Assembly: GCF_900103415.1 (NCBI RefSeq)
Contig: NZ_FMXB01000004.1
Location: 62,001 to 126,000 of the forward strand
From: Methanobrevibacter millerae
GTDB lineage: Archaea; Methanobacteriota; Methanobacteria; Methanobacteriales; Methanobacteriaceae
Length of the DNA: 64,000 nt
Direction: 5' to 3'
A model generated the notes under the pieces. The model searched no databases, was not told where the DNA came from, and saw nothing but the letters and a program-made list of their open reading frames with translations. Shown here in pieces: positions 44,732 to 53,451 of this stretch. Position numbers and translations under genes: made by a program. Each line of letters starts with the position of its first letter. The first letter of the stretch is position 1.

Positions 44732-45757
44732 TTATATCTTCTTTTTAAGCTCACTATCATTGATTTTTCCGTAAATATCCTCCTTCAGCCAGTGGCTTTT
44801 GCATGCGACGTGGTCCAATAAAATGCACTGAGGCGGAATCGAAAGGTTTGAAGCCTTCCATCCTCCGGAAATCAGATTCAATACGCAGGTTATTCCTACA
44901 ATGCCAAGTTCATCCTTGTCCTCCTTTCTTGCTCCCTTGAATGCGGTGGATTCGTGTGAGATGATATAGACTTCACAGTCCGGATAATCCTTAGTAATCT
45001 TATATACGTTGCATTTTGGGTTGCAGAATGTGCAGACGTCACCCAGGCGGTCTTCCTTTGCCCTGCAATTCTTATTGTTCGAATTCATGCATGATGGAAG
45101 AAGTATTGCCTTTCTTTGTCTTTTCACGTAATCCGGCCTGTACATCCTGTTCATTATCTCAGCTCCAAGCATGTTTAAATGATACTCAAGCTCATGTCCA
45201 TGGTAAAATATGACGTCTTCCTCCATCAGATGGCTACTACCATTGTTTTTGAGGTATTCGTCGAGGTTGGATGTATATTCGCCCAAGTATTTTCCGCTTG
45301 TTCTGCAGAACCATTTCGTTAACTCAAGACAGTCGCCCAGATCATGTGAAAAGTTCCTGAAATGGGGAATCTGGTCCATATAGTCTCCCGTTGCTTCAAG
45401 AAAATTGATTAACATGTCAAGGTTTTGTGAAGTTAACTCCTCGTCGTTTTTCTGAAACGGCCTGAAAAGAAATTTAGTTAACAGCTTGCCTCGCAATTCA
45501 TCGATGAATATCTTGTCTTCGGGAAATGCCCTTCTGTACTCCGCCAGATTGGCCAGGGCATGATGGATGTTGCTGTTTAAATCAAGAGCTGTCGTTCCGT
45601 AAAGATACCAGTAAACGCCAATGCACAATGCCTCCAATGATTCCTCATCGCTTTTGAAATTGAACTTTTCTGTATAATCGAGAAATTCATCTGCAAAATC
45701 GCTGACCTTTGCATAATACTCACCGTTCAGCTCATAGGGAAATGTTAGTTCATCCAT
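44732..45757 (-). CDS. DUF116 protein
   Basis: The C-terminal half is typical DUF116: RKAILLPSCMNSNNKNCRAK, CTFCNPKCNVYKI, VYIISHESTAFKG, GIVGITCVLNLISGGWKA and PPQCILLDHVACKSHW. It includes several conserved cysteines that may bind metal. The N-terminal half is helical and lineage-specific. AGGTGAAATAG before the ATG overlaps the stop of the TetR gene (TAG-ATG), so translation is coupled. Function of the family unknown. Confidence 0.85.
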   Translation of the reverse strand: MDELTFPYELNGEYYAKVSDFADEFLDYTEKFNFKSDEESLEALCIGVYWYLYGTTALDLNSNIHHALANLAEYRRAFPEDKIFIDELRGKLLTKFLFRPFQKNDEELTSQNLDMLINFLEATGDYMDQIPHFRNFSHDLGDCLELTKWFCRTSGKYLGEYTSNLDEYLKNNGSSHLMEEDVIFYHGHELEYHLNMLGAEIMNRMYRPDYVKRQRKAILLPSCMNSNNKNCRAKEDRLGDVCTFCNPKCNVYKITKDYPDCEVYIISHESTAFKGARKEDKDELGIVGITCVLNLISGGWKASNLSIPPQCILLDHVACKSHWLKEDIYGKINDSELKKKI

Positions 45758-46384
45758 CTATTTCACCTTCACGCAGTCAAGGAGGAATTTCGCATGATTT
45801 TCCGCTTCATCAAAGAAATTGTCCAGTGAGCTTTGAGGTATATCGTCATATTTAGCGCATAATTCAAGAAGCAGGTAAATCGGAAAGCTGTAGTACTCTT
45901 TTGCCAGAAGCTTCGGATTGCAGTCGGCTCTGATTATTCCCTTTTCCTTAAGGATTGTGAAAAAACCGTTCCAGAACACCAATGGCTTTACAAGTATCTC
46001 GTTTTGGAAAAACAGTCGTATGTTTTCATTGTAGTGCATCTGAATGAAAATCAGCTTCCAGATTTTAAGGTTTCTCTCTTCCGAAAGCATGTCCTTAATG
46101 GCTTCAGAGCCCTGATGATAGAATAGTTCAGGGTTTTCAAGGAGTATCTCGTTGTCTGCCGTTAAAAGCAAGTCCTTGCTGTTTAAAAGTTCATCGTATT
46201 TGAAAAGGTCAGTGAAGTATTCGAAAATGTCCATCAGTATTGCTTCTTTTGAAGAGTAATGGCTGTATATTGAGCTTTTTTTGATTCCAACTTCTTCTGC
46301 AATTTCTCTAAGTGAAACTGAGTCATATCCTTTTTTTGAAAACAGATCGAGTGATACGTCAAATATCTTTTCTTTAGTGTTCAT
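45758..46384 (-). CDS. TetR family transcriptional regulator
   Basis: N-terminal TetR HTH: KIFDVSLDLFSKKGYDSVSL, REIAEEVGIKKSSIYSHYSS KEAIL, followed by an all-helical ligand domain. 208 residues. It heads an operon with DUF116 and the aminotransferase and has an operator-like palindrome right before its start codon, so it is likely an autoregulated repressor of this operon. Confidence 0.9.
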   Translation of the reverse strand: MNTKEKIFDVSLDLFSKKGYDSVSLREIAEEVGIKKSSIYSHYSSKEAILMDIFEYFTDLFKYDELLNSKDLLLTADNEILLENPELFYHQGSEAIKDMLSEERNLKIWKLIFIQMHYNENIRLFFQNEILVKPLVFWNGFFTILKEKGIIRADCNPKLLAKEYYSFPIYLLLELCAKYDDIPQSSLDNFFDEAENHAKFLLDCVKVK

Positions 46385-46391
46385 AGTTACC

Positions 46392-46411
46392 TACCTACCG
46401 TTCGTTAGGTA
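46392..46411 (-). promoter_or_regulatory. TetR operator palindrome
   Basis: tacctaccgttcgttaggta matches its reverse complement at 16 of 20 positions. It lies 8 bp before the tetR start codon and downstream of a TATA box (CTTTTATATATTA, minus strand, about 46423-46437), covering the likely transcription start. Confidence 0.6.
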
Positions 46412-46449
46412 TACTATTTAGCTGATAATATATAAAAGTTACGAAGGAT

Positions 46450-46500
46450 ATGAAAAAAAATTAATTAATTGAGCACTGGATGTTTGGCGTATCCAGTGCT
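46450..46500 (-). terminator. intrinsic-type terminator downstream of mtrH
   Basis: AGCACTGGAT (46472-46481) and ATCCAGTGCT (46491-46500) are perfect complements with a 9-nt loop. In the minus-strand direction they are followed by a run of eight Ts about 10 nt further. It lies ~100 bp beyond the mtrH stop. Confidence 0.8.
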
Positions 46501-46598
46501 ACTTGGATTTATTTACTTATGTTAAGATTTGTTTAATACCATTTTCATGATATCACAAACAAATTATTAGAGGTTGAAAAAATAGGCTAATTTTGATA

Positions 46599-47537
46599 TT
46601 AAACCAGTTTGTTCATAGGATGGAAATCTACAGGGTCCGTTCCCAAAGGTTTAGCGGCTTCAGAAATGAACATGTCAGTTTGTGCAACAGCAGGAAAAGC
46701 GATTTTTGCGTTTTCAATCGGTCCGAAAAGAACAAAATCGCCGGCGCACATGACCTGTACAATATTTGCACCGATATCACAAACAGTGAATGCAATCTTA
46801 TTTCCTTCTTTCTTATAGTCCCTCAGCCAGTCCCAAGCTGAAGGAACATTGTGAATTCCCGATCCTACAGGATAACCCCATTTTGCCTTTTCGGCAAAGG
46901 AAGTTCTTGCAGCGATTCCCGCACCCTGACCTAAAGGCGTTACGGCGGTGTCCATCATAAATCGATCTATTCCACAATCGGCAGCAACTTCAAGTAAACC
47001 CTTTTCATATGCGCCGTCATCACCGTTTTCCCACATGTTCATCTTTCCTTCAACGGTAGCGTTCATAGGATTGAATCCCAAAATGATGGAAGCGGAGATA
47101 TTTGTTTCTGCAAGCGCTTCGAGTTCTGATTTATCTGCTGCCATGTTAATTGAGTTATAGATAGCTCTTTCAGTTAATCCAACTTCATCAGCATACTGCG
47201 CACCGGCAACTCTTGCTTCACCTGACGTTGAATCTATAAGGAAAGGCGCGTCGCATATTTCACCGATATATTCAATATATTTTGGAAGAGCTTCTACAGT
47301 TTGTCCAAAAACCTGAACAATGTATGGGTTGCCTGTTACATCTGAAATTGATGCCATATCATTAACCAACTCTTCGGCTCTGCTTTTGTCAAAGTCACCG
47401 GTCAGTTCATCGCTAATGATATTGTGGCCTCCATAGAAAATAGTACCCGCCAAAACGGTTGGATATTCACCCGGTTGTCCACCCATTTTGACTCCTGCGA
47501 AATCAAAGACTTCCTGTTCTTTATCAAATTTAAACAT
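46599..47537 (-). CDS. mtrH: tetrahydromethanopterin S-methyltransferase subunit H
   Basis: MFKFDKEQEVFDFAGVKMGG, then PFLIDSTSGEARVAGAQYA and GIHNVPSAWDWLR with VCDIGANIVQVMCAGDFVLF, all typical MtrH. 312 residues, full length. MtrH transfers the methyl group from methyl-H4MPT to the corrinoid of MtrA in the membrane Mtr complex. Here it stands alone: no mtrA-G genes are within the window, although MtrH is usually the last gene of mtrEDCBAFGH. It may be a detached or second copy serving another corrinoid protein. GAGGTTAATATTAT precedes the ATG; a terminator lies downstream. Confidence 0.93.
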   Translation of the reverse strand: MFKFDKEQEVFDFAGVKMGGQPGEYPTVLAGTIFYGGHNIISDELTGDFDKSRAEELVNDMASISDVTGNPYIVQVFGQTVEALPKYIEYIGEICDAPFLIDSTSGEARVAGAQYADEVGLTERAIYNSINMAADKSELEALAETNISASIILGFNPMNATVEGKMNMWENGDDGAYEKGLLEVAADCGIDRFMMDTAVTPLGQGAGIAARTSFAEKAKWGYPVGSGIHNVPSAWDWLRDYKKEGNKIAFTVCDIGANIVQVMCAGDFVLFGPIENAKIAFPAVAQTDMFISEAAKPLGTDPVDFHPMNKLV

Positions 47538-47998
47538 ATAATATTAACCTCTGTATTTTAGACTTAACTTATTCAAATCAACTTAAATTTAAATAAAGTT
47601 AAGCTAATAAATAATTTGATTTAATAGTATTTAAACTTAACTATACAGTATTCAGTAAAAATAAATATTTATTAGAAACTGTTTAAATAATTAAAATATT
47701 ATTATAATATTTTTAAATAAAGAATTATTTAAAATAAATCAAAGGCAATTGAAAATAGTTGATTATTGCTTTATTTTACTGAAATAATCAGAATAAAATC
47801 AGAATAAACGATTAATCATAATTAATCATGATTATAAAATTCGATTGCAGCACAGGAAACGAAATCAAAAAGCAATGATGCAAATTCAATGAAATGACCT
47901 ATAACCAAAATAAAACAATGAAAAATTTTGTTTGAATATTATAAAACAAATTATTTTTAAAAAGGAGTGCCTAAAATGTATATAAAAAATACAATAGA
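47538..47998 (-). promoter_or_regulatory. long promoter region of mtrH with repeated CTTAACT motif
   Basis: About 460 bp without a credible gene. Near mtrH the word CTTAACTT occurs at 47563-47570 (plus), 47596-47603 (minus) and as CTTAACT at 47636-47642 (plus), possible regulator sites. Further out are repeats such as cagaataaaat-cagaataaac and attaatcataattaatcatgatta near 47785-47835. A short plus-strand ORF at 47976 has a ribosome-binding-like GGAG but runs antisense into the next gene. Confidence 0.4.
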
Positions 47999-48805
47999 TT
48001 ATTCGTTGTTTTCCTTAATCAATTCCTCAAGTTTATCCAGCTTGTCATTAATCTCTTTAATCTCGCTTTTATAATGATTGATTAGAATTCCTGATGCTAA
48101 AGTTGCAGTACCGACACCTGAGAGAAGATAACCTCCCCAAACCAGGAAAATTGAGTCTATTTTACCGGGTATGGAATTGCCCAAAACGGTGTAGCCGTTA
48201 CTTGTAAATGCGTTGGAAACCATGACAAGGGAATTCAAAGGATTGACGCCTTCGGAAAACTGCGTAATGAAAAAACTGATAAAGATAATGGCAAACAGCA
48301 AAATAATAGTTATTCCCAAACCGTTGGAAGACGTATACTCCCTGAATTTATCATAGTATACCTTAATGAAGTATATAAGAACCGGAACATGAATTAAATC
48401 CACTATTCCAATAAGGGTATTTGAAAACAGAAAGAAAGTTAAAGAACCGTAAGGAATCAGAAGGATTAAAATGATCCTGTTTTTCCAGGAGGACTTGTCC
48501 AATTTGATGGCAAGATAAAGTGAAAGTAGAATGTCGAAAATTACAAAATAATATAAATCGTTTGAAATGAAAACCACGGTATATAATATGTCCATGAATA
48601 ACAAGCCCATCATTATCAGGTAAGATATCTGCCTTAAGGAATGGATTTCCTCTTCCGGGAAATATTCTTTCAAATCAAAGACCTTATATTCCTTTACATG
48701 AAGTCTTTTAAAAACAAAACCTAAAATGAACATCATAAGAAGAAAAACAACCATTTCAAGGACATACAGTAAAATTTCTGAAAACAAATCCATCCCAAAT
48801 ACCAT
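47999..48805 (-). CDS. multipass membrane protein, possibly channel-like (268 aa)
   Basis: Six or seven transmembrane helices. Near the C-terminus the segment VMVSNAFTSNGYTVLGNSIP followed by a hydrophobic helix resembles the pore loop and inner helix of two-pore-type ion channels, with TSNGYTV where potassium channels have TxxGYG; the filter is not canonical. The end is a coiled coil (EIKEINDKLDKLEELIKENN). Ion specificity and function unknown. Confidence 0.5.
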   Translation of the reverse strand: MVFGMDLFSEILLYVLEMVVFLLMMFILGFVFKRLHVKEYKVFDLKEYFPEEEIHSLRQISYLIMMGLLFMDILYTVVFISNDLYYFVIFDILLSLYLAIKLDKSSWKNRIILILLIPYGSLTFFLFSNTLIGIVDLIHVPVLIYFIKVYYDKFREYTSSNGLGITIILLFAIIFISFFITQFSEGVNPLNSLVMVSNAFTSNGYTVLGNSIPGKIDSIFLVWGGYLLSGVGTATLASGILINHYKSEIKEINDKLDKLEELIKENNE

Positions 48806-48916
48806 GATTAAATATCTATTCCATAATCATAATATAATTTTCGAGCAATTCAAAAAATATTTTAAAAGAATATGACAAAAATAATAATGTTATATTATTG
48901 AATTGGTTGGAATCTT

Positions 48917-49876
48917 ATGAATATAGAAAAATTAGTTGGAAATACACCGGCAATCAGGATTGATTATGAATACGAGGGAAAAACAGGAAGTATTTACACC
49001 AAACTTGAATATTACAATTACACTGGAAGCATCAAAGACAGAATGGCCTTATACATTATCCAAAATGAAAGGGAAAACGGAAATTTAAAAGAAGGTCAGG
49101 CCATTGTGGAAGTTACAAGCGGAAATACGGGAATTTCCTTCAGCGCATTCGGTGCCCTATACGGCCATGAAGTTCATATTTTCATGCCTGACTGGGTATC
49201 CCTTGAGAGAAGAAAGATCATTGAAATGTACGGCGCACAAGTCCATCTTGTATCCAAAGAGGAAGGGGGATTCAAAAAGGCCCTTGAACTTGCAGAGGAA
49301 TTTGCCAATGATATTGATGCATACAGACCACTACAATTTGATAATGAACTGAATCCTCAGGCCCAGTACAACACCACAGGCCAGGAAATCATTGACGCGA
49401 TACCGGACGTCAACGCTTTCGTTTCAGGAATAGGAACCGGCGGAACGCTGATGGGAATAGGCAAAAGATTAAAGGACAACAATCCCGAATCCAAAATAAT
49501 CGCCCTCGAGCCTTCAACACTCTCCATCCTTAAAATGGGAATGATTGAGGGAAGCCACATGATTGAAGGAATCGGAGACGACTTCATTCCGGGAATTGTA
49601 CATGAGAATTTGATTGACGATATCGTGCTTATTCACGATTTGGATGCAATCAACATGTCCAAAAGAATAGCCAAGGAATTCGGCTTGGGCATAGGCATTT
49701 CAAGCGGCGCTAATTTCCTTGCAAGCGTTTTGGTGGATAATGATGATTTAAAAATAGCTACGGTCTTTCCTGATGACAATAAAAAATACATAACCACAAA
49801 ACTCTCTGAAAAGGTGGATGAAAATCCTGATTTGCTTTCAAACAGAGTTAAGCTTATAGGTTTTGAAGTTATTTAA
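48917..49876 (+). CDS. cysteine synthase family PLP enzyme
   Basis: Fold type II PLP enzyme: NTPAIRIDYEYEG, YYNYTGSIKDRMALYIIQNE with the PLP lysine in SIKDR, phosphate loop TSGNTGISFSA, and GTGGTLMGIGKRL. 319 residues. Most similar in layout to O-acetylserine sulfhydrylase (CysK/CysM), making cysteine from sulfide; cystathionine beta-synthase-like activity cannot be excluded. Monocistronic. Confidence 0.87.
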   Translation: MNIEKLVGNTPAIRIDYEYEGKTGSIYTKLEYYNYTGSIKDRMALYIIQNERENGNLKEGQAIVEVTSGNTGISFSAFGALYGHEVHIFMPDWVSLERRKIIEMYGAQVHLVSKEEGGFKKALELAEEFANDIDAYRPLQFDNELNPQAQYNTTGQEIIDAIPDVNAFVSGIGTGGTLMGIGKRLKDNNPESKIIALEPSTLSILKMGMIEGSHMIEGIGDDFIPGIVHENLIDDIVLIHDLDAINMSKRIAKEFGLGIGISSGANFLASVLVDNDDLKIATVFPDDNKKYITTKLSEKVDENPDLLSNRVKLIGFEVI

Positions 49877-49904
49877 AAATAATTACTTTATACAAAATAA
49901 TAAA

Positions 49905-50234
49905 TTAAAGCATTCTGCGTATTCCATCGAGATTGTCCTCAATGAATTGCCTATACTTCGGATTGGCCAGAACCTTGTATTGCCTTTTTTTAGAGCGCAG
50001 ATAGGCTTCATGCATTATGTCCTGCAGCTCCTGAACCTCACTTGCAAGGATTATATCCAGCTTGCTTTTCTGATCTGCAGTCAAGTCATCCATATATCCC
50101 TGAATTATCGGCTTGAACTTTGAAACCAGATTGGTGTTTCGCCTGGCCAGTTTTTCAAGCAGGAATGATGGCGCCATCGTAAAAAGCCTTTCATATTCCT
50201 TAACGTCACTGTATGTAATCTTGTCTTTGCTCAT
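49905..50234 (-). CDS. hypothetical helical protein (109 aa)
   Basis: Not recognised. Entirely helical and polar (ERLFTMAPSFLLEKLARRNT, LDIILASEVQELQDIMHEAY). No good ribosome binding site, so it may be translated from a leaderless transcript. It lies 44 bp from the 22-codon gene's operator, divergent from it. Confidence 0.5.
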   Translation of the reverse strand: MSKDKITYSDVKEYERLFTMAPSFLLEKLARRNTNLVSKFKPIIQGYMDDLTADQKSKLDIILASEVQELQDIMHEAYLRSKKRQYKVLANPKYRQFIEDNLDGIRRML

Positions 50235-50277
50235 CAGTTATTAATTTATCAGTACTAAGATTTAAAATTTTAGAAAA

Positions 50278-50304
50278 TTTAGGCATACCTAAAAATTTAT
50301 ATAT
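50278..50304 (+). promoter_or_regulatory. DtxR/MntR-like operator and TATA box, copy 2
   Basis: TTTAGGCATACCTAAA (50278-50293) is directly followed by a TATA box ATTTATATAT (50295-50304). The 16-bp palindrome is identical to the one before the methyltransferase gene (42096-42111) when both are read in the direction of transcription. Confidence 0.7.
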
Positions 50305-50351
50305 CATAAAGAATCAATATTAAAACAGGAATAAAACTAAGGAGGCAAAAC

Positions 50352-50420
50352 ATGATTATCGGAATAGAACAACTTAAAGAAAAGCTTAAAGAAAAAGAAG
50401 AATCACAATCAGAAAATTAA
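50352..50420 (+). CDS. 22-residue peptide under a metal-type operator
   Basis: ORF starting MIIGIEQLKEKLKEKEES and ending with four more polar residues before TAA. It has a perfect AAGGAGG seven bases before the ATG, a TATA box, an operator and a T-rich terminator (50421-50440), the full set of a real transcription unit. The peptide is a charged amphipathic helix. No related family recognised; small proteins under MntR/Fur-type control in bacteria (such as MntS) adjust metal homeostasis, which is a suggestion only. Confidence 0.7.
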   Translation: MIIGIEQLKEKLKEKEESQSEN

Positions 50421-50668
50421 TTTTCTATTTTTTTTTAAAAATCGTATTCAATTCAAAGCAGTAAGATCTTATTATAAACGTATTTTCCAAACAAATACCT
50501 GATGAAACACGTGCATTAAACCATCATTGATTCATGCACTTAGTATTTTACACAAAAACCATACAAAACAAATGAAAAACCGCATCAGATGCAATTCTTC
50601 ATCGCCTTATAAAGCCTTTAATTATAAAAACTTTAAGAACCGCAATGTAATCGTTTTAGACAACACAT

Positions 50669-51358
50669 TTATAATTTCTTTCTCTTACCTCCGATACCAA
50701 TTAACGTCAGCACGGCAAATAATGCGACAGCCACAGGATTTCCCGCAGCAGGCAATGATTGACTAATAGCTTTTGCGGAAGAATCACTTTGAGAATGATT
50801 TCCCGTATCATTGCCGGAAGTGCCGTTCTTTGATCCCCATTCAATCAAAACGTTATTGTTTGACAAGTCCGGATCAAAGGTTTCACTCATTATTTCCGCC
50901 CCAATATAGTAATATTGTTGTCCCGAAGCAATTGGCATCACATTTATAAACAATCCAGTAGAATCACTACTATCTAAATCCCCTATATACCAAATACCAT
51001 ATTCAGAATCGAATTCACCTGTGAAAGCGTATGAATCGTAATAGCGTAGATTGTCGGATAGCTTAATGGTTACCCATGCGTTTACCGCTATATCCGTGCC
51101 GTTATTATACGCGAATATCAACCATCTTGATGAATCTTCGGTTTCTGAAACTTTCGTGACTTCAACACCCACATCTGCCGAATAATCATCTTCTGTAGGT
51201 ATATTTGATTCAGCTAGAGCGATACTGTCTTCCTGGGAATCTATGGACAATAATTCCTGATTATCATCAATTTCAACCTCTTCAGCGCTTACAGCACCCA
51301 AGGTTAAGGACAATGCAAGAATTAATAAAAAAATTCCCAGTGTTGAATTAATATCCAT
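50669..51358 (-). CDS. secreted surface protein with LPAAG tail, paralogue of 26397
   Basis: Start at 51358 (AAGTGATATGC before ATG). Signal peptide FLLILALSLTLGAVSAEE, acidic linker, CARDB-like domain (DVGVEVTKVSETEDSSRWLI, AYNNGTDIAVNAWVTIKL), Thr/Ser/Asn-rich stalk, then LPAAGNPVAVALFAVLTLIG and a basic GGKRKKL end. It lies next to a second paralogue at 51717. The sorting-type tail differs from LPxTG by one residue (A for T). Confidence 0.75.
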   Translation of the reverse strand: MDINSTLGIFLLILALSLTLGAVSAEEVEIDDNQELLSIDSQEDSIALAESNIPTEDDYSADVGVEVTKVSETEDSSRWLIFAYNNGTDIAVNAWVTIKLSDNLRYYDSYAFTGEFDSEYGIWYIGDLDSSDSTGLFINVMPIASGQQYYYIGAEIMSETFDPDLSNNNVLIEWGSKNGTSGNDTGNHSQSDSSAKAISQSLPAAGNPVAVALFAVLTLIGIGGKRKKL

Positions 51359-51716
51359 GCATATCACTTCAAAACTTTTTTTGAATCAAATAGAAATTTT
51401 TTTACTATACTATAAAATCAACATATGATTTTATATTAAGTATTTATTATTTTCATTACATATAAAGTTAATACCTCTTTTTGACAAAAAAGCATCAATT
51501 TTCAATATTTTAAGATTAAAAAAAGAAAAATTAAAAAAATGGCGGAAAAACAAAATCCCTCTAATAGTAACATTGACAAATGTGGGAATCATCAATGCAA
51601 TAATTATGTAAATTTTTAAATTTTAAAAATCATAAACAACAATAAAATCTTTCGACTGTTATTGCCAATTATAACCTTTAAACTTTAAAAACTTATTTAA
51701 GTCTATAAGATTGAAT
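51359..51716 (-). other. promoter/terminator interval between two surface protein genes
   Basis: AT-rich, no ORF with a ribosome binding site. For the gene ending at 50669 there is a likely promoter on the minus strand (TATA-like ATTTTATAGTATAG near 51402-51418), and an inverted repeat aaatcaacatatgattt. No other structure stands out. Confidence 0.4.
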
Positions 51717-52403
51717 TTAGAATAATCTTCTAATTCCACCTACACCAACTGCAACTAAAGCGAGTAATGCCATAGCTAACGGGTTACCGGTTGCAGGTAA
51801 TGTTTCTTCAGCAGCGGAAGCGACTGATTCTAATCCCATGTAAGCAATGTCATAATTGTTGCCTAAGAAAGGATCGAAAGTGTCACTTTTAATTGCTGCA
51901 TCTACGAAATATGGACCTTTATCAATAGGTAACATTTCGATTAATAATTCGGCATATGACATGGCAGGCATGTCTCCAAGATACCAAATTCCTTTTTCAT
52001 AGTCAAATTCACCGCCAGTACCAGCAAAATCTACACATACTAAATTATCAGAACAATCTAATTGTACGTAAGCATTTTTAGCTGTATCTGGACCATAATT
52101 ATATGCGAAAACACTCCAAACGGTATCGTTTTCAGAATAGAATAATGGGGTAACAATTACGCCAACATCGGCTAATTCCACACCTGGCGGAACGCCTGGG
52201 CCAGCGACATCGCCACCAGCGGCTTGACCTTCTTCATCGACAGGAGCCTCTTCGACAGGAGCCTCTTCGACGACTACATTATCATCAGCTGCTAAAACAT
52301 CTGATGCACCGTCGGTTGCAACATCTTCAGCACTAACAAAACCTAATGTCAAAGATAATGCAAGGACTAACATTAAAATCCCAAAAATTGATTTTCTTTT
52401 CAT
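51717..52403 (-). CDS. secreted surface protein with LPATG tail, paralogue of 26397
   Basis: Start at 52403 (GATGTGAAAAAT before ATG). Signal peptide SIFGILMLVLALSLTLGFVS, a Glu/Pro/Val-rich linker with repeated APVEEAPVDEE, a CARDB-like domain (ADVGVIVTPLFYSENDTVWS, YNYGPDTAKNAYVQLDCSD) and the tail EETLPATGNPLAMALLALVA with GGIRRLF. Codon use is strongly biased (optimal AAC, GCA, GGT), suggesting high expression. It could be a major surface protein. Confidence 0.78.
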   Translation of the reverse strand: MKRKSIFGILMLVLALSLTLGFVSAEDVATDGASDVLAADDNVVVEEAPVEEAPVDEEGQAAGGDVAGPGVPPGVELADVGVIVTPLFYSENDTVWSVFAYNYGPDTAKNAYVQLDCSDNLVCVDFAGTGGEFDYEKGIWYLGDMPAMSYAELLIEMLPIDKGPYFVDAAIKSDTFDPFLGNNYDIAYMGLESVASAAEETLPATGNPLAMALLALVAVGVGGIRRLF

Positions 52404-52720
52404 ATTTTTCACATCAAAACAATTTTTATAAAATCAATTTTGAATTCACACATGCACAAAATCAACAATTAGATTTTATGATAATAGTATATTTTTAATT
52501 GTATATAAAATATACTAATTTGCTTTTAAATGTATGAAAATGATGTAAAAAATATATTTACTCAGTTTTTATTCAACATTATTTAAAATAACTGAATAAT
52601 GTTTAAAGCGTTAAATCAAGCGAAAATGTGTTTAAAATAATATAAATTGTTAATAAGTTGCTGTTAAAAAAAAGAATGAATTTCAATAGAAATTCAAAAA
52701 AATTAAAGTTGGCCGAAAAG
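52404..52720 (-). other. promoter region of the 51717 surface protein
   Basis: AT-rich interval. TATA-like boxes on the minus strand (TTTATATACAA near 52506-52516) support transcription of the surface protein. No gene. Confidence 0.45.
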
Positions 52721-52903
52721 CTATTTTTCAGCTAAAGTCCAGTAACATCTCTTAGGTGAAACGATTGTATCGTCCTTTTTCAATTCCTTCATGATTTTGT
52801 CGACTTCCTTTTTGTCAACGCCTGAGATTTCACTGACCTTTTTGGCGTTTAAAGGTTCTTCAGAACTTCTGAATGCTTCAATAACTTTTTCCTTGTCATC
52901 CAT
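52721..52903 (-). CDS. small winged-helix protein (60 aa)
   Basis: Start at 52903 (MDDKEKVIEAFRSSEEPLNA). HTH: KKVSEISGVDKKEVDKIMKE then a wing KKDDTIVSPKRCYWTLAEK. Similar to small archaeal wHTH proteins that act as DNA-binding factors. It lies 30 bp downstream of a small membrane protein gene and is probably cotranscribed with it. Confidence 0.7.
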   Translation of the reverse strand: MDDKEKVIEAFRSSEEPLNAKKVSEISGVDKKEVDKIMKELKKDDTIVSPKRCYWTLAEK

Positions 52904-52942
52904 TAATATCACCTTTAAGTAATAATTTATGGATATTTATAT

Positions 52943-53176
52943 TTAATAATTTTCGATTAGAATTTCGTTAATGACCCTTTTTATCAGGATACTAGATATC
53001 ATCAATGCGAAATCCATGCCAAAAAATATCCAAAAGAGATAATCGGCTATCCTATAGGCCAGACTATCACTATTGAAGATGGCCGTTACGATAAGGGATA
53101 CAACCATCAAGGCGATAGCGGCAGCTTCCAGCATCAGCATCTTCCCGCTGATTCTATCGTAAAATTCAAACAACAT
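52943..53176 (-). CDS. small membrane protein (77 aa)
   Basis: Two transmembrane helices (LEAAAIALMVVSLIVTAIFN, YLFWIFFGMDFALMISSILI) with a short polar loop. It is the first gene downstream of the 19-bp repeat array at 53.36 kb, followed by the small HTH gene. Function unknown. Confidence 0.55.
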   Translation of the reverse strand: MLFEFYDRISGKMLMLEAAAIALMVVSLIVTAIFNSDSLAYRIADYLFWIFFGMDFALMISSILIKRVINEILIENY

Positions 53177-53341
53177 TTTATTTTTCCTCTTTTTTAAAGA
53201 ATTTTTCCTAATTGCACATCAGAAAATAATCTATATTTTCAATGCGGTAATAGAGCATACAGATTAGCAAATCATTCGCAAAGTATGGTGATGAAAAATG
53301 CATGGACATTCCTCCTTTTGATAGGAATACTATGGATTTTA

Positions 53342-53433
53342 TTCTATTTAACCTTAACTGAATTGTCCTGACTCCTACAAATTGTTCTCACTCCTAAGAA
53401 TTGTCGTGACTGATACATAGTATTTAAACTTGT
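53342..53433 (-). promoter_or_regulatory. 19-bp tandem repeat promoter element, three units
   Basis: Units start at 53361, 53380 and 53399. The gene-proximal edge reads AAGGTTAAATAGAAT on the minus strand, a weaker form of the TATA box in the other arrays. The distal edge gactgatacatagtatttaaactt is conserved. It lies between the stop of the 1025-residue gene and the 77-residue membrane protein gene. Confidence 0.6.
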
Positions 53434-53451
53434 CGTTAGGCAGAGAACAGT

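Noticed and set aside
47976-48074. 32-codon plus-strand ORF with GGAGTG upstream
   Set aside because: Runs antisense through the end of the membrane protein gene and is Ser/Leu low-complexity.
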